Positions 18,807 through 29,621 of a DNA stretch of 64,000 nucleotides are shown here, one piece after another (position 1 is the first letter of the stretch; every line of letters begins with the position of its first letter). The stretch covers positions 18,574,827 to 18,638,826 of the forward strand of contig CM037476.1 of NCBI GenBank assembly GCA_021014325.1. The letters run 5' to 3'. The notes below the pieces were generated by a model, which was not told the origin of the DNA, made no database searches, and saw nothing but the letters and a program-made list of their open reading frames with translations. Origin of the DNA: Plazaster borealis. Its lineage: Eukaryota; Echinodermata; Asteroidea; Forcipulatida; Labidiasteridae. Position numbers and translations under genes: made by a program.

Positions 18807-20009
18807 CTATTTGAATAGCAGTTCTTGGTAGCTGGATGGTGCAGTTTCTTTATTGCAAGTAGAAGCAGCCTGTCCGTGGAGTTGGGTTTCCATTTCCTCG
18901 TACGCCTCTGCATCTTCATCATGAGCTGTCTGAACTACACGGGTTGAATTATGATTCGCTTTGGATCGTCTTTTGGTCACGATATTGTACAGCAGTGATG
19001 AGACGAAGAGACAGAACAGGACAACAGCTAAAGACCATCCTACTAAGGTGACTGTAGAGTCCGTACTTCCGGAAGAAAGGTTGTTATTGTCAGGATTGGG
19101 ATCTTGCTTCTTGGTCGGTAGAGGGGACGAGGTCAGGGGTGCAGATGAGGTGGATTGTCGATCTAACGGGCAACTTGGTGAAGAGTCGGTGTTGCTAGCT
19201 GGAGACGAGGTTGTTGGTGATTGCGTAGGATGCACTGGCCCTTGAGATCGATCAGATGGGCTGTTTTCAGTCGTCACTATATTTGTGTTGGTTGTCATGG
19301 TTTCTTCACTTGGATAAACAAATAATGAGGCAGGGGAATTACTTCCAGTAACTGAGGTTGATCCTTTGAAAACCAAACACGTGACCGTCATATTGTTTTC
19401 TCGCGATTGTAGATTCATCATTGTCATCATCTTGTTATTGTCATTAAACTGGATAGTCTTTGTCTCTTTCAATAGCATTTGCCGGGATTTACCTTGTAGT
19501 GTTTAATACCACTTGAATTTGAAGCCATTTTCAATTCTTCGACTCGTTTGACAACTAAAACTAACATTTTCACCATATCGTTTTACAGTGTGAGATGGTG
19601 TGACAGTAGTGTTTATGGGCAAAATCACATCAATTTGCGCTTGGTTTGAGCGTTCAATTTTTACTGAAGAACCAAACTTGTAGATAAAGCAGCGGTAAAA
19701 ACCCTCATCAATTGGTATCACGTTCTGTATCTGTAAATACCACGTACAGCGTCGCAATGACGTGGTGTACCTGGATTCATCCACCTCGGTGTTATATACT
19801 CGGAGACCCAAAGAAATGACCAAGCTCTGACCGCGTTCCCAATGCAAAACATATCGAGTGCCATGTGCTTCACATTGTACATTCTGGAGCGTGCAATTCA
19901 AAGACACACTTTGTCCTGTTACGGCGACAGTGTCAACTGGGTGACTCCTGAATAATGACATCCCACGTGACCCATAGATCAATGTCATAACAAGAATGAG
20001 CAAAAACAT
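18807..20009 (-). pseudogene. Ig-domain membrane receptor with ITIM-like tail, one in-frame stop (copy 1)
   Basis: A single reading frame runs from ATG at 20009 to a stop at 18807, broken only by TAA at 19505-19503. It encodes a signal peptide (MFLLILVMTLIYGSRG), a V-type Ig domain (SVSLNCTL, VLHWERG, DEGFYRCFIY), a second Ig domain (NVSFSCQTS ... NMTVTCLVF), a Ser/Thr/Pro stalk, one membrane helix (LVGWSLAVVLFCLFVSSLLY), a basic stop-transfer stretch and a ~60-residue tail. The tail has AYEEM (YxxM type) and SSYQEL, which fits the ITIM pattern. The stop lies in the second Ig domain, where copy 2 reads KWYKK, so a nonsense change is likely; an unseen intron, allele or sequencing error is possible. 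It diverges from the F-box gene at 22156. Confidence 0.75.
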
Positions 20010-22155
20010 TGTAGCTATTGATACGTGTAGAATGAGCGATGAAGTAACAGCAAACTGCAGTCTTCACATTGATATGCAAACTAAGAGATCCTTACGAGTC
20101 ACCCATCAACTTAAACCAAACTTGCAAATGTTGAAGACAATCAGCTTAATATTTAATAAAGCCTCAATCCAGGAAATAATGCTAAAGTAAACTGCATATT
20201 ATTGGTAAGGCAACCAAACCTTATAAGGCAATATCGATTTAATTTGTTTATTTGTTTAATTTTTATATTTTCTTTCTTTTGTTCCTCTTCCTCATTCCAC
20301 ACACAACACTGGAGAAAGTGTAGACAATTTTTTACTTACAATAAAGAAAAACCTAAATGAAGCCAAAACGTGGAGCTGCGTTTGACACACTTCTGTGCTT
20401 CACAGCATGATGAACTTGGGCCATGGCCCTTGTCAACTTTACATGAGTCCTTTAGTTTTCATATTGCTATTTTGCTATTGTTGTTTCTGGATATAGTTCC
20501 AGCCTCTTCCGAAAAATGTTACACAACCTGACGTCATTTTATGAACAAGTTTGAAGTTAAATTCCCTGGCTTTGGATGTTTTGTACAGTGAGCATGTTAC
20601 CTGCACACACTGCAGGGCGCTCTATCTAAATAGTCACTGTGTGTGGAATGCAGTAAATGGTACAAAACCCTGTCATGCACCAAGCCACCTGAATTATTTG
20701 TAAACACACCATTATTTTGCATAAGTTCATTGATATCAGAAAGCAGTGGCTTTTGTGGACTGTTTGAATACGGTTCACTGTTGTGCACTGGGGTTGTTTA
20801 ATGCCAACTTGTGAACAATGTAACCAGAAAATGGTTCAGGGTACATGGTGGTATATACACCTACGTCGCAAACCTTTGGTGGTGGACAGAAGTAGTGGCG
20901 CTTATAATTTTCATAGCTGCAGTACAATAATTGACATTTGGAGCTCATCAACAGGGCAGTGTTTGAATCCAGCATTTTAGTGAGGTAATAATTACACAAC
21001 AATTATCATTGCCATCAAGCTTTTTGTGCACGCTATGTTGGGCCTTGACTTTGGATCTACAAAAAAAACCCATCTGCTGCCACAGATTGGATATTTCATC
21101 ACCCTATTCAAAACCCTATAACGCCACTTCTGTCGATCGCCTCTAGAACGTACGACATACTAGTGCAAGTCTAATACACACGGTACACATAAAAGCGGAC
21201 CAAAGCTGCATTCATGTGGAACCAGTATTTGGATATCATGTAAAGAATTCATTGAGATCAGCAAACTCAAGTGTAGTTGTAGCAGCCGTTGTCAAAAGTA
21301 CGTTAGATTAAATGTTTGGAAGTCTGCTGTGATGACCCCCTTTTGAGAAAGTATGTTTTTCCCTCGGTGCTTAGCCGAGTCATTCCTTCTTCTACGATCG
21401 AGTGCCTTGTTAAATGTAAGTCAAATAATGTCTGTTTTTGTTTCTAATTATCAGTTATTCTTAATGAGGTTGAGCCATGGATTCTGAGGGCGTGTGTAAA
21501 ATACAGTTGCAGTCCCAACACGGCCCAAATTGAAACTCTGTCCAATGCCAGGAGTTGGCGTCGTCAGTGCATGCACTTCGCTCAGGAAGTTTGCTTTACC
21601 ATTTCATTAATGTCGTTGTTTGTGACTTGTTCTGTGTTCAATGTTTACTAGAATATGCCATACAAGAAGCAATTATATCATCCGCCATGATGAAATCAAT
21701 TAGGGCCCATGTTTAAAGGGTCTGTATACGTTTGGTAATGACTCTGAAGATTAATGGCAATGCAAACTTACTTGGTAAGATAAGAAGTACAGCACCTTTG
21801 GATAGTATATTACATTTTTAGAAACTACATTAGGTGTGCTACATTGGGAGTCGGTCTTGATGTTGTATGAAGAGCCAGTGATATGACTCTTCACCTTATA
21901 TCTTTTATATATATAAAACATTTTATGATGAAATCAAATAAGGCCCATAATGTCATTACTCTCCCTACATTTTATGTCTTTCAAATAAATTTGCCACACG
22001 ATCATGTTTTATTTCAGAATATTGTCTACACAGTGGATGCTGATCGTTCATGATTAGAGCAACTGGACGTGAACCCCCCTCCACACACAAACAGAGTTCA
22101 ATTACCATCAGTTAGTGACGCAACAGCTCAACCTTGACACCTTTCGTCAAAGACA
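20010..22155. other. Shared divergent region between Ig and F-box genes (copy 1)
   Basis: The 2.1 kb between two divergent starts has a recognisable counterpart in copy 2 (27906-33444). Shared landmarks include 'gcgtttgacacacttctgtg' (20379), 'caaaagtacgttagatt' (21294) and 'cagtggatgctgatcgttca' (22032). 'tttatttcag' at 22010-22019 could be a splice acceptor for a 5'-UTR exon of the F-box gene. Promoters cannot be placed by eye. Confidence 0.6.
21712..21945. repeat. MITE fragment inserted in copy 1, with duplicated flank
   Basis: It starts TTTAAAGGGTCTGTATACGT, the left end of the family seen complete at 24491-24885, but stops after about 130 bp. The flank 'atgaaatcaattagggccca' is repeated after it as 'atgaaatcaaataaggccca'. 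Copy 2 has this flank only once (33217 on). Confidence 0.75.
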
Positions 22156-23628
22156 ATGGAAACCCCAACACACGAAATAAACGTCAATGACTCGGTAGGT
22201 AAAGACCTTCTTACTGACCTACCTCTTGAACTAACGAAGTCAATATTTCAATATCTGAGTGCGGTAGATTTGAGTCGCGTGGCATCCTGCAACAGACATT
22301 TGCGTAGTGTAGCTAATTTGGATTCAATATGGCGCCCTCTATGTATGAGAAATGGATGGGAACGCTATGATAACATTACCGATCTCACTAAGGAAATTCC
22401 GTACAAACCTCAGGATGTTAGTGGCGGACGGAATGACGTGTCATTCAATATGGCTGCTATTGTCGGGCAGGACTCGACGACGAATCTTGTTGCTACGTGT
22501 AGATGGAAGGAAATCTACATGAAAGCAAATCATCTTGAGAACAACTGGAAGAACAAACGTTTTCATGTCAGCACATTAAGTCTGGACATTAAGTGTTCAT
22601 GGCGCATTCACGTGGTTATCGACAAAGACTCCCTAGTGATTCGCTTGTTGGATGACACAATTCAAATATGGGATATTAAGGCGGAAACTTGTCGACACCT
22701 CATTCCTGCTATCAGCGAAGGTGTCGAGTGTTTAAGTGTTTCTAATGGTAAAGTTGCTGTTGGTAGTAAAAACGATTTGATTCGTATATTCAGTACCAAG
22801 ACTGGAGAAATATTGCACGTCATGCGGGAAACCAGGGAAGAACAAACCGACCAAACATTATTCATTGATACAGAATTGGTAATCAGTGCAGCTATACCGT
22901 ATCGTGTTCCAAATGATGTTCCTAACAGTCGTATATACGTATGGACTGTTGAAGATGGAGCACTTCGTCATACCTTTAAGATCGATGTAGAGGGGGCCAT
23001 TTTGAGAGCTGTTGACTATCGGGATAAGATGGTGGTTGGTGCATACAGTGATAAGTGTCTTCGACTGTGGTATGCAGTCACTGGTGATTGCCTGCATACT
23101 TTAAGATATAATTGTGAAGGTATTGCAGAGAGCTTGTCATGTTGCCTTGGTAATGGCATTATTGCTTTGGCCAATTTCAATGGCATGAAGTTTATGATTT
23201 GGAATATACAATCAGGGGAGTGTGTGACGTCAGTTTCGATTCATGGTGATTTCGAATACTTGAATCATCTTGGGTTGGTAGGCAAGTGTGAGGCAGTCGA
23301 AGATTTGTTAATAGTTTCCTTGTATCCTGATGAATGTATTTGGACCAATGTGTATGACCAAAAGGGGGAAGTGCTGAAAAATCTAAAAAATCAGAACGGT
23401 AGAATGTATTGCCATGGTAACAAAATCGTTTTCCATGGATCAGAGGAAATTTTTAATGATTGTGACAATGTTGTCATTTATATGGTTGTGTCACGTTACA
23501 GTAAGCAAATGAGAATAGGCATAACCGATGAACGTAAAACAAGGCTGCACGGAATTGATGATACAAAAATGGTCCTGTCTGATGACTACGACGTCAACTC
23601 GAGCTTGAAAATCTATCATTATTGGTGA
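22156..23628 (+). CDS. F-box/WD40-repeat protein, intronless (copy 1)
   Basis: 490 aa. The F-box, about residues 17-65, reads LLTDLPLELTKSIFQYLSAV, DLSRVASCNRHLRSV and SIWRPLCMRNGW. F-boxes bind Skp1 in SCF ubiquitin ligases. WD40-like blades follow from about residue 150: DDTIQIWDIKAETCRHLI, SKNDLIRIFSTKTGEILHVM, RIYVWTVEDGALRHTF, DKCLRLWYAVTGDCLHTL and FMIWNIQSGECVTSV. The WD side would recruit a substrate, which cannot be named. The general layout resembles FBXW7, but it is short and single-exon, so a retrogene-derived family expansion is plausible. The ATG context (aaagacaATGG) is shared with copy 2. Confidence 0.9.
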   Translation: METPTHEINVNDSVGKDLLTDLPLELTKSIFQYLSAVDLSRVASCNRHLRSVANLDSIWRPLCMRNGWERYDNITDLTKEIPYKPQDVSGGRNDVSFNMAAIVGQDSTTNLVATCRWKEIYMKANHLENNWKNKRFHVSTLSLDIKCSWRIHVVIDKDSLVIRLLDDTIQIWDIKAETCRHLIPAISEGVECLSVSNGKVAVGSKNDLIRIFSTKTGEILHVMRETREEQTDQTLFIDTELVISAAIPYRVPNDVPNSRIYVWTVEDGALRHTFKIDVEGAILRAVDYRDKMVVGAYSDKCLRLWYAVTGDCLHTLRYNCEGIAESLSCCLGNGIIALANFNGMKFMIWNIQSGECVTSVSIHGDFEYLNHLGLVGKCEAVEDLLIVSLYPDECIWTNVYDQKGEVLKNLKNQNGRMYCHGNKIVFHGSEEIFNDCDNVVIYMVVSRYSKQMRIGITDERKTRLHGIDDTKMVLSDDYDVNSSLKIYHYW

Positions 23629-23669
23629 AGTTGATTACATGGACTAAGTTTTTAAATCTTAACGCACCA

Positions 23670-23780
23670 GGGCCCAATGTCATGGCTCTGCTTACCGCAG
23701 AATTCTGCGCTTACGGAGCCCTTGTAACATGGTTCGTAAGCGCATAATTCCGCGGTAAGCAGAGCCATGAAATTGAGCAC
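23670..23780. repeat. Perfect-looking fold-back element behind F-box copy 1
   Basis: 'ggctctgcttaccgcagaat' with 'tctgcgcttac' faces 'gtaagcgcataattccgcgg' with 'taagcagagcc' around a ~20-bp loop. The outer 'gggcccaatgtcatg'/'catgaaattgagc' resembles the gcttaagca MITE ends. It is not at the same place in copy 2. Confidence 0.8.
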
Positions 23781-24490
23781 AGGTCTTTCAGGATCAATCT
23801 CCGCTAACCAAAATTTTGTATCTAAAATGTACTAAACTGCATCATTCATTTCATGAAATTAATAACTAAACATTTAATCATAATAAAGCTACCACCAGTA
23901 CTTATCTCAAAATCAGTTACATTTAATTGAAATGAAACTGTCGCTATTTAATTGTCTGGAGAAATATCTCCTGTGTATTTGACGAGGTTTATGTACATGT
24001 TGGCGTTATCAGTTTCGTGTTTGCTTCACTGTAAAGATTGATAATTATTATTCCGAGATCAAACACTTTGACTTGTTTGGAGCTTTCCGTTTTTACTATC
24101 AAATGTGTACATAGATAAACCCTACTTTTGTATTCTTCTTTTTTTGTCTTTGGAAATGTAGATTTTGTACAAGATTTAGTCGAGAATGCATTGCTTAAAG
24201 CAGGATAATAATTATTGAACAGTTTAGAGTTCACATGAAGGGGAAGTTATCAAAAGAAGTAATACTTCACCCACTGCGTAATTAACAAATGTTGCGAGCT
24301 TCTGAAAGTCATCTTGCTGTAAAATCATGATGACACTTATGTGTTCCCTTAAAGAGGAAGTTAAAATCAAGATCAATGGAGATCACTTTTTGGTAACAAG
24401 TGCCTCCTTTTCTGCATGGTAAACATATTTGTCATTATTTGATTGCACCAGCGCGTATCTATACCAAAGTAGTTATCACTTGAATAAATG
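23781..24490. other. Intergenic
   Basis: AT-rich, no gene. The short minus ORF at 23989-24234 has no motif. The stretch 24030-24130 resembles 36450-36560 behind F-box copy 2 (shared 'acttgtttggagct'), so the duplication extends past both stop codons. Confidence 0.5.
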
Positions 24491-24885
24491 TTAGGTCTGT
24501 ATACGTTTGGTAATGACTCTGGAAATTAATGGCAATACAAACTTACTTGGTTAGAAGTACAGCAGCTTCGGATAGTGTAATACATTTTGAGAAACTTTTC
24601 ACTTACAGAAGTACTGCGGTTATGGAAAAAGATGTCACTTTTTATCTCCAAAGATTTAAATATGAGAAGCGTTAACTGCAGTAACGTTTCTCAAAGTGTG
24701 TATTCCAATCGTGATTATTCTTCCTGCGTTGACAAAACCGCTCCAGAATTTTTGGCAATGCCTCAAAAACGCAACCAATGAAATTTTCACAGGTTAGTTG
24801 TATGGTATCGGGTGTATATCTACAACTATATAGGATTGAAACAAACAGTGGGTTCTAATTACTCAATCGTATACAATCCCTTTAA
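24491..24885. repeat. MITE, 'gtatacgtttggtaatgact' family, complete
   Basis: It runs from 'taggtctgtatacgtttgg' to 'tcgtatacaatccctttaa', about 395 bp. The internal 'gagaagcgttaactgcagta' can pair with 'aacgtttctcaaagtgtg'. Other copies: 35876-36259, 41854-42218 (reverse), 15790-16078 and 21712 (partial). Confidence 0.85.
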
Positions 24886-25750
24886 TACAGTACAGTATCC
24901 TATACCGCATTTTTTTCAATTAAAAGTGATATCAAATGAGCCTCATAATAAAAAGTAACCTACTAAAGAATACGAAGAATAAACTAACCAGTCATTAAAG
25001 TAATACTCAAATAGGTCTACATTTAGATATGCTAACCGCACAACGTTCATTTTAAGCCGAGTACTCCATTTGACAAAATAATGTTTGTTTATTTACAGCA
25101 TTTGCTTACCGGATCCATTTGTTTACATGACATTCGGAAATAAACAAGAGTTATGATGATGGGCGATAAAAACCATTCAAAACATAAAGGGGGCCCAAGT
25201 ATGCCCTTGTTTTCTGCAAAGTGATTTGTCTTTTGTTCCATTAACACATTGAACATTGTACTCGTCCTTTGTACTTTGTGCGCAAGGGCAGCTTTTCACA
25301 ATGATTTACCTTTTTACGTAAAAAAGTTCTGTATAAAAATGTATGTTACATGTTAGATAGTTTACATACACTTAACATTATTTCTGTTAATTGTAAAATG
25401 TAAACAATTTAGGAGCCATGTGGAGATAAGCGTTACATAGGAAGTGTGGACCTGAGAACAAAAGAGGTCCACAATGTAGGGACTTGAAACACTGTGGACT
25501 TACCCCCGTCCACACATTTGTTTTGAACAGTATTGAAGTGTGTTTTTCTTGAGTGCATAAAACAAAGGAAAGTCCACAGAGCGTGTGCAACACAGAGCTG
25601 TGCGAGTAGGTTGTGTATGTAGGATGAACGCAAATTTTTATAAAAGGTGATGGGCTTTCTCTTTTCCCAGTGGTTTCGACATGTTATCTTTTAATTCTCC
25701 TTATTTTGTGGGGAGCATTGCTCTTCATGCTCCTAATGATAATCATGTGC
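24886..25750. other. Intergenic
   Basis: No gene recognised. The stretch 25430-25600 carries 'gtggac'/'gtccac' inverted short motifs around GTCC-rich text that read as ORFs on the minus strand only by chance. Confidence 0.4.
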
Positions 25751-25751
25751 A

Positions 25752-26200
25752 CTCTAAAAACTTCCAGGTTATTGATCCGACCTCCGGGTCAATAATGACC
25801 TAGACTTGACTCAAGTCCCAATCCCGTGCCATCGCCATAAAACTATTGTTTTGTGATGGTCTGCATTCCCAACCTGTTCCGCACGCGGGACCACATTTTG
25901 ACGGCGAGCGCGCACTGTACGGCTTGTTTGCTAGTTGGCGCGATATGCTTGGGGACCTCTCGCACGAGAACGGGACTTGAATCAAGTCTAATAATGACCT
26001 GGATCCGGGTCCGATGGGGTCTGACCCATTTCTGGGTCAGAATGACCCGGAATCTGTATCAAAATGATCCAGAAATGGGTCAAAATGACGCAGAATCCGA
26101 GTTAAAATCCCATTTTTGCTACCACTTTCCGGGTCACTGACCCGGAAATTGGTCAGGCCCCAAGGGACCCAGAAACCGGGTCAACTCTGACGCGAAATTC
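25752..26200. mobile_element. 'gacccgg' repeat element with inverted ends
   Basis: It begins 'cactctaaaaacttccagg', the same terminus as the minisatellite-bearing element at 43340 ('actctaaaaactcccggg'). It contains many alternating 'gggtca'/'tgaccc' motifs and ends 'gaaattccaagtagaattt'. It is a short, non-amplified relative of the 43.3-44.1 kb element. Confidence 0.6.
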
Positions 26201-27042
26201 CAAGTAGAATTTGTCAGAGAAATAACATGTTTATTTCGGGATAGATGATCCGTTTATTGTAGTAGTGTACATTGAGCTGATGTTGAACATTAACATGTTC
26301 TTCTGTTTGTCACAATACTGTGGCGGCGTGTATTATTGTACAACTTGTAATGTTATCTAGTTGAGGAATAAAATCAAGTGTTGGAAGATTCACTCTTACA
26401 TTGCATTTAGTCGTCATCTGGTTAATAGTTTGAATGGTAATTGGAACAATTTAGATTACCAATACGATTTCTGTATAATATCCTATATCCTATAGGATGA
26501 GTCTCACATGGTGTACTGTAAATCTAAATCCTTATCAATTCATCGCTATTAAAGTCAAACTTGAAAGAACTCAAATCTTTCACTGTGAATTGTACCTGGG
26601 TAAATCTGCGTGCAAATGAGCATGAGACATAACAAACTAATAGCTCTGAAGCAAGCAACAAATGGTGTTTGATAGAAGGAATTATTCTACTGTAAACTTC
26701 ATTGACGAAATAACCTTTTCCTTTACATGCAGTAAAATGTGACTTAACTTGAAAGTCAGGTCCTGTCCTCTTTGGATTCAAATGCCACATTTCTTCTTAC
26801 TATTATTCACCTTATTTATTGTTTTGGTTTTTTATAGAGTGTGCCTTTTCTCCAATAATGTTCTTATTGGAATCAATAAAAAAATATTTCTTACACAGTG
26901 TCTCATTCCGATAAACCTGTCCCCTCAATCTGAAAGCACTGAGTTTTCAGTGCTTATCCTACATCATAATAATGAGTATAACAAGTGCCATGTCACTGAT
27001 CGAGTTAACCATCAATTATCTCACCAAGCCTACTGAAAGGGT
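26201..27042. other. Intergenic before the truncated Ig copy
   Basis: No gene. Near the right edge, 27030-27070 ('ggtatggcattcctggggct', 'ccgtaccgaaa') resembles 17369-17399 near copy 1, which may mark a repeat at the duplication breakpoint. Confidence 0.45.
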
Positions 27043-27905
27043 ATGGCATTCCTGGGGCTCCGTACCGAAAAAGTGTTGACATCAGTCGATATGCTGCTTT
27101 CTATTCGGTTACTGTCGGGATCGGGATCTTTCTTCTTGGTCGCTAGAGGGGACGAGGTCTGGGGTGCAGATGGGGAAGACTGTCGATCTAGCGGACCACT
27201 TGGTGAAGAGTCAGTGTTTGTAGCTTGGCGCGAGGTTGTTGGTGATTGTGTAGGATACTGGCCCTCGAAATCGATCAGATGGGTTGCTTTTCTCGCGAAT
27301 GTAAATTCATCATTGTCATCATATTTTGTATTTTCAGTAAACTGAATAGCCCGAGTTTTTGTCGATAGTATTTGCCTGAATTCACCTTTTTGTTTTTTGT
27401 ACCACTTCGAACTTGAAGCCCTTTTCAATTCTTCGACTCGTTTGACAACTAAAACTAACATTTTCACCATATCGTTTTACAATGCGAGACGGTGTGACAC
27501 CAGTGTCTATGGGCGAAACCACATCAATTTGCGCTTGGTTTGAATGTTTAGCTTTTACTGGAGAACCAAACTTGTAGATATAGCAGTGGTAGTAGCCCTC
27601 ATCATTTTGGTATCACGTTATTTTTTGTCAATATCACGTACAGCCTCGCAATGACGTAGTGCACCTGGTTTCATCCACCTCGTTGTTATATACTTGGCGT
27701 CCTCTAGAAATGATGATGTTCTTGTCACGTTCCAAATGCAAAATATGCAGCGCCATATGCATCACATTGTACATTTTTGGAGCGTGCAACTCAAAGACAC
27801 ACTTTGTCCTATCACGGCGACAGTGTCAACTGGGTGACTCTTGAATAATGACATCCCACGTGAACCATAGACCGATGTTATAACAAGAATGAGCAGAAAC
27901 ATTGT
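27043..27905 (-). pseudogene. Truncated, frameshifted Ig receptor (copy 2)
   Basis: It is the paralogue of 18807-20009. It keeps the signal peptide (MFLLILVITSVYGSRGMS), the first Ig domain in pieces, the end of the second (SSSKWYKK) and the Ser/Pro stalk (PTQSPTTSRQATNTDSS). Single-base insertions shift the frame near 27775 (CAAAAATG against CAGAATG) and near 27415 (ttcgaagtgg against ttcaagtgg). Homology stops at about 27110 inside the stalk, so the membrane helix and ITIM tail are missing. The ORF start MVKMLVLVV at 27470 is out of the ancestral frame and not a real start. Confidence 0.8.
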
Positions 27906-27962
27906 AGCTGTTGATACGTGTAGAATGAGCGATGAAATAACAGCAAACCAGAGTCTTAACAT

Positions 27963-28600
27963 CGATAACTAAATTTGCAAATGTTGAAGACAATCGGCTT
28001 AATTTTACGAGTTCCCAATCCAGGAAATAGTGCTAAGCAGGCATAAATGGTCAGGCAACCAAACCAAATCAAGTGAAATCGATTTACATTTAGGCCAAAT
28101 TTGTGTATTTGTTTAATTTTGGTATTGTTATACTTTCTTTTGAGCCTCTTTCTACACCCGCCTAAGCACTGGAAGTGCAGAAAAACTTAACAACAATGAA
28201 GCTGCGTTTGACACACTTTTGTGCTTCACAACATGATGAACATGAGTCCTGACCCTTTTCAACATTCATTTGTCATAGTGGTTTTTATTTTGCCCTTTTG
28301 CTATTGTTATTTTTGGAGTGCCAGTTTCTTCAGCAAAATGTTACACAAACTGACGTAATTTTGTAAAACAAGTTTGAATAAATTCCCCGGATTTTGATGT
28401 TTTGTACAGTGTTAGCTGAATACCCTAGAGGGCGCTCTATCTAAATATTCACTGGGTGTAAATACATTGTCATCAAGCCACATGAAATATTTGCAAGCAT
28501 ACGATTATTGTGTGTAAGTCCAATGGCAATGTTATATCAGAAAGCACGGGCTTGCATGGATTGTTTAACCCTGCAATGTACTACGGACAAAAAAAACATG
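27963..28600. other. Duplicated divergent region, copy 2 (left part)
   Basis: It is homologous to 20040-20765; for example 'gcgtttgacacacttttgtg' at 28204 matches 20379. No gene. Confidence 0.6.
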
Positions 28601-29225
28601 CTATTCATTAGGTGGTCCACGAAAATCAAGGCACACTAACACACACACTAATACAGTACACACACGGGGATTTATTGCTGCATAATGGACTCTGAGCATC
28701 CCCAACACCTTTGAGATGGTCTAGAGATTGTAAAACCATAAAATAATTCCCCCATACCCCCCCCCCAAAGGATTCCCCTATATCACTAAGGAAAAAAAAC
28801 AAAACAAAAACAACTCAATTCACGCTTCAATCAATCTTGTTTTATGACCTCTTACCATCCCCAACCCCTTACCACAATTGTAAATAACTCTTTAGAAGCT
28901 ATGGTGAAGCCGCCAGCTGGTGACCATCAAGTCTGTTGATAACAAGCCTGTCTGGCATTTTCAATTACCCAGCTTGTATGCTAAGGCATGCTAAGGCATT
29001 TTGTCAACACAAGTCAATGGGGAAATCCCCGTGAGCCTTTGACCCCAGCCAGTTGAATTGGCTGTAGCAGGTAAACCAGATAAGCTAGGCCACTCAAATT
29101 CTCCATTATGTTTCTCAATCGTATTATGGATAAAGTCAAGAAAAAAAGGCTTTCCACTTTATTCATAAGAGGAGTAATTAACAAAAAATGCTAATTGTGC
29201 CTTGAAAATCGTGGCTCGCCCGCCT
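28570..29225. mobile_element. Insertion 1 in copy 2 spacer, inverted-repeat ends
   Basis: Copy 1 reads 'ctgtttgaatacggttcact' at 20760 without interruption; copy 2 has about 655 bp extra between 'tgttt' and 'aatacggttcact'. Inside, 'ccacgaaaatcaaggcacac' (about 28617) faces 'tgtgccttgaaaatcgtgg' (about 29195-29213). No transposase ORF. Confidence 0.65.
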
Positions 29226-29621
29226 TAAATACGGTTCACTGCTGTGCCCTTGGGTTGTGCCAACCTGTGCACACTAACCCCAAAATGGTTCAGGGTACAT
29301 GGTGGGATACACCTACCCCAAAAACCTTTTTGGGGTGGAACAGATAATTTTCATAGCTGCGGCAAAACTGACGTTTGGAGCCCAACAGGCTTTGTTTGAA
29401 TCCAGCATTTGGGTGAGGTAATAATTACACAACAATTAGCATTGCCATCAAGCTTGCTTTGCAGGCAGTGTGGGGCCTTCTACAAAAGCATCTGCTGCCA
29501 CAAGTTAGACATTTCAAGACCCTATTCAAAACCCTATAACGCCACTTCTGCGGTCGATCGCATCTAAAACGCATAGCATACTAAACCAAGTCTATTACAC
29601 ACGATTAATAAAGGCGTGCCA

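Noticed and set aside
18961..19245. 94-aa plus-strand ORF opposite the Ig receptor stalk
   Set aside because: Antisense shadow of the Ser/Thr/Pro-rich coding sequence.
27030..27470. 146-aa ORF starting MVKMLVLVV
   Set aside because: Out-of-frame start created by a frameshift in the Ig pseudogene; the true frame is that of copy 1.
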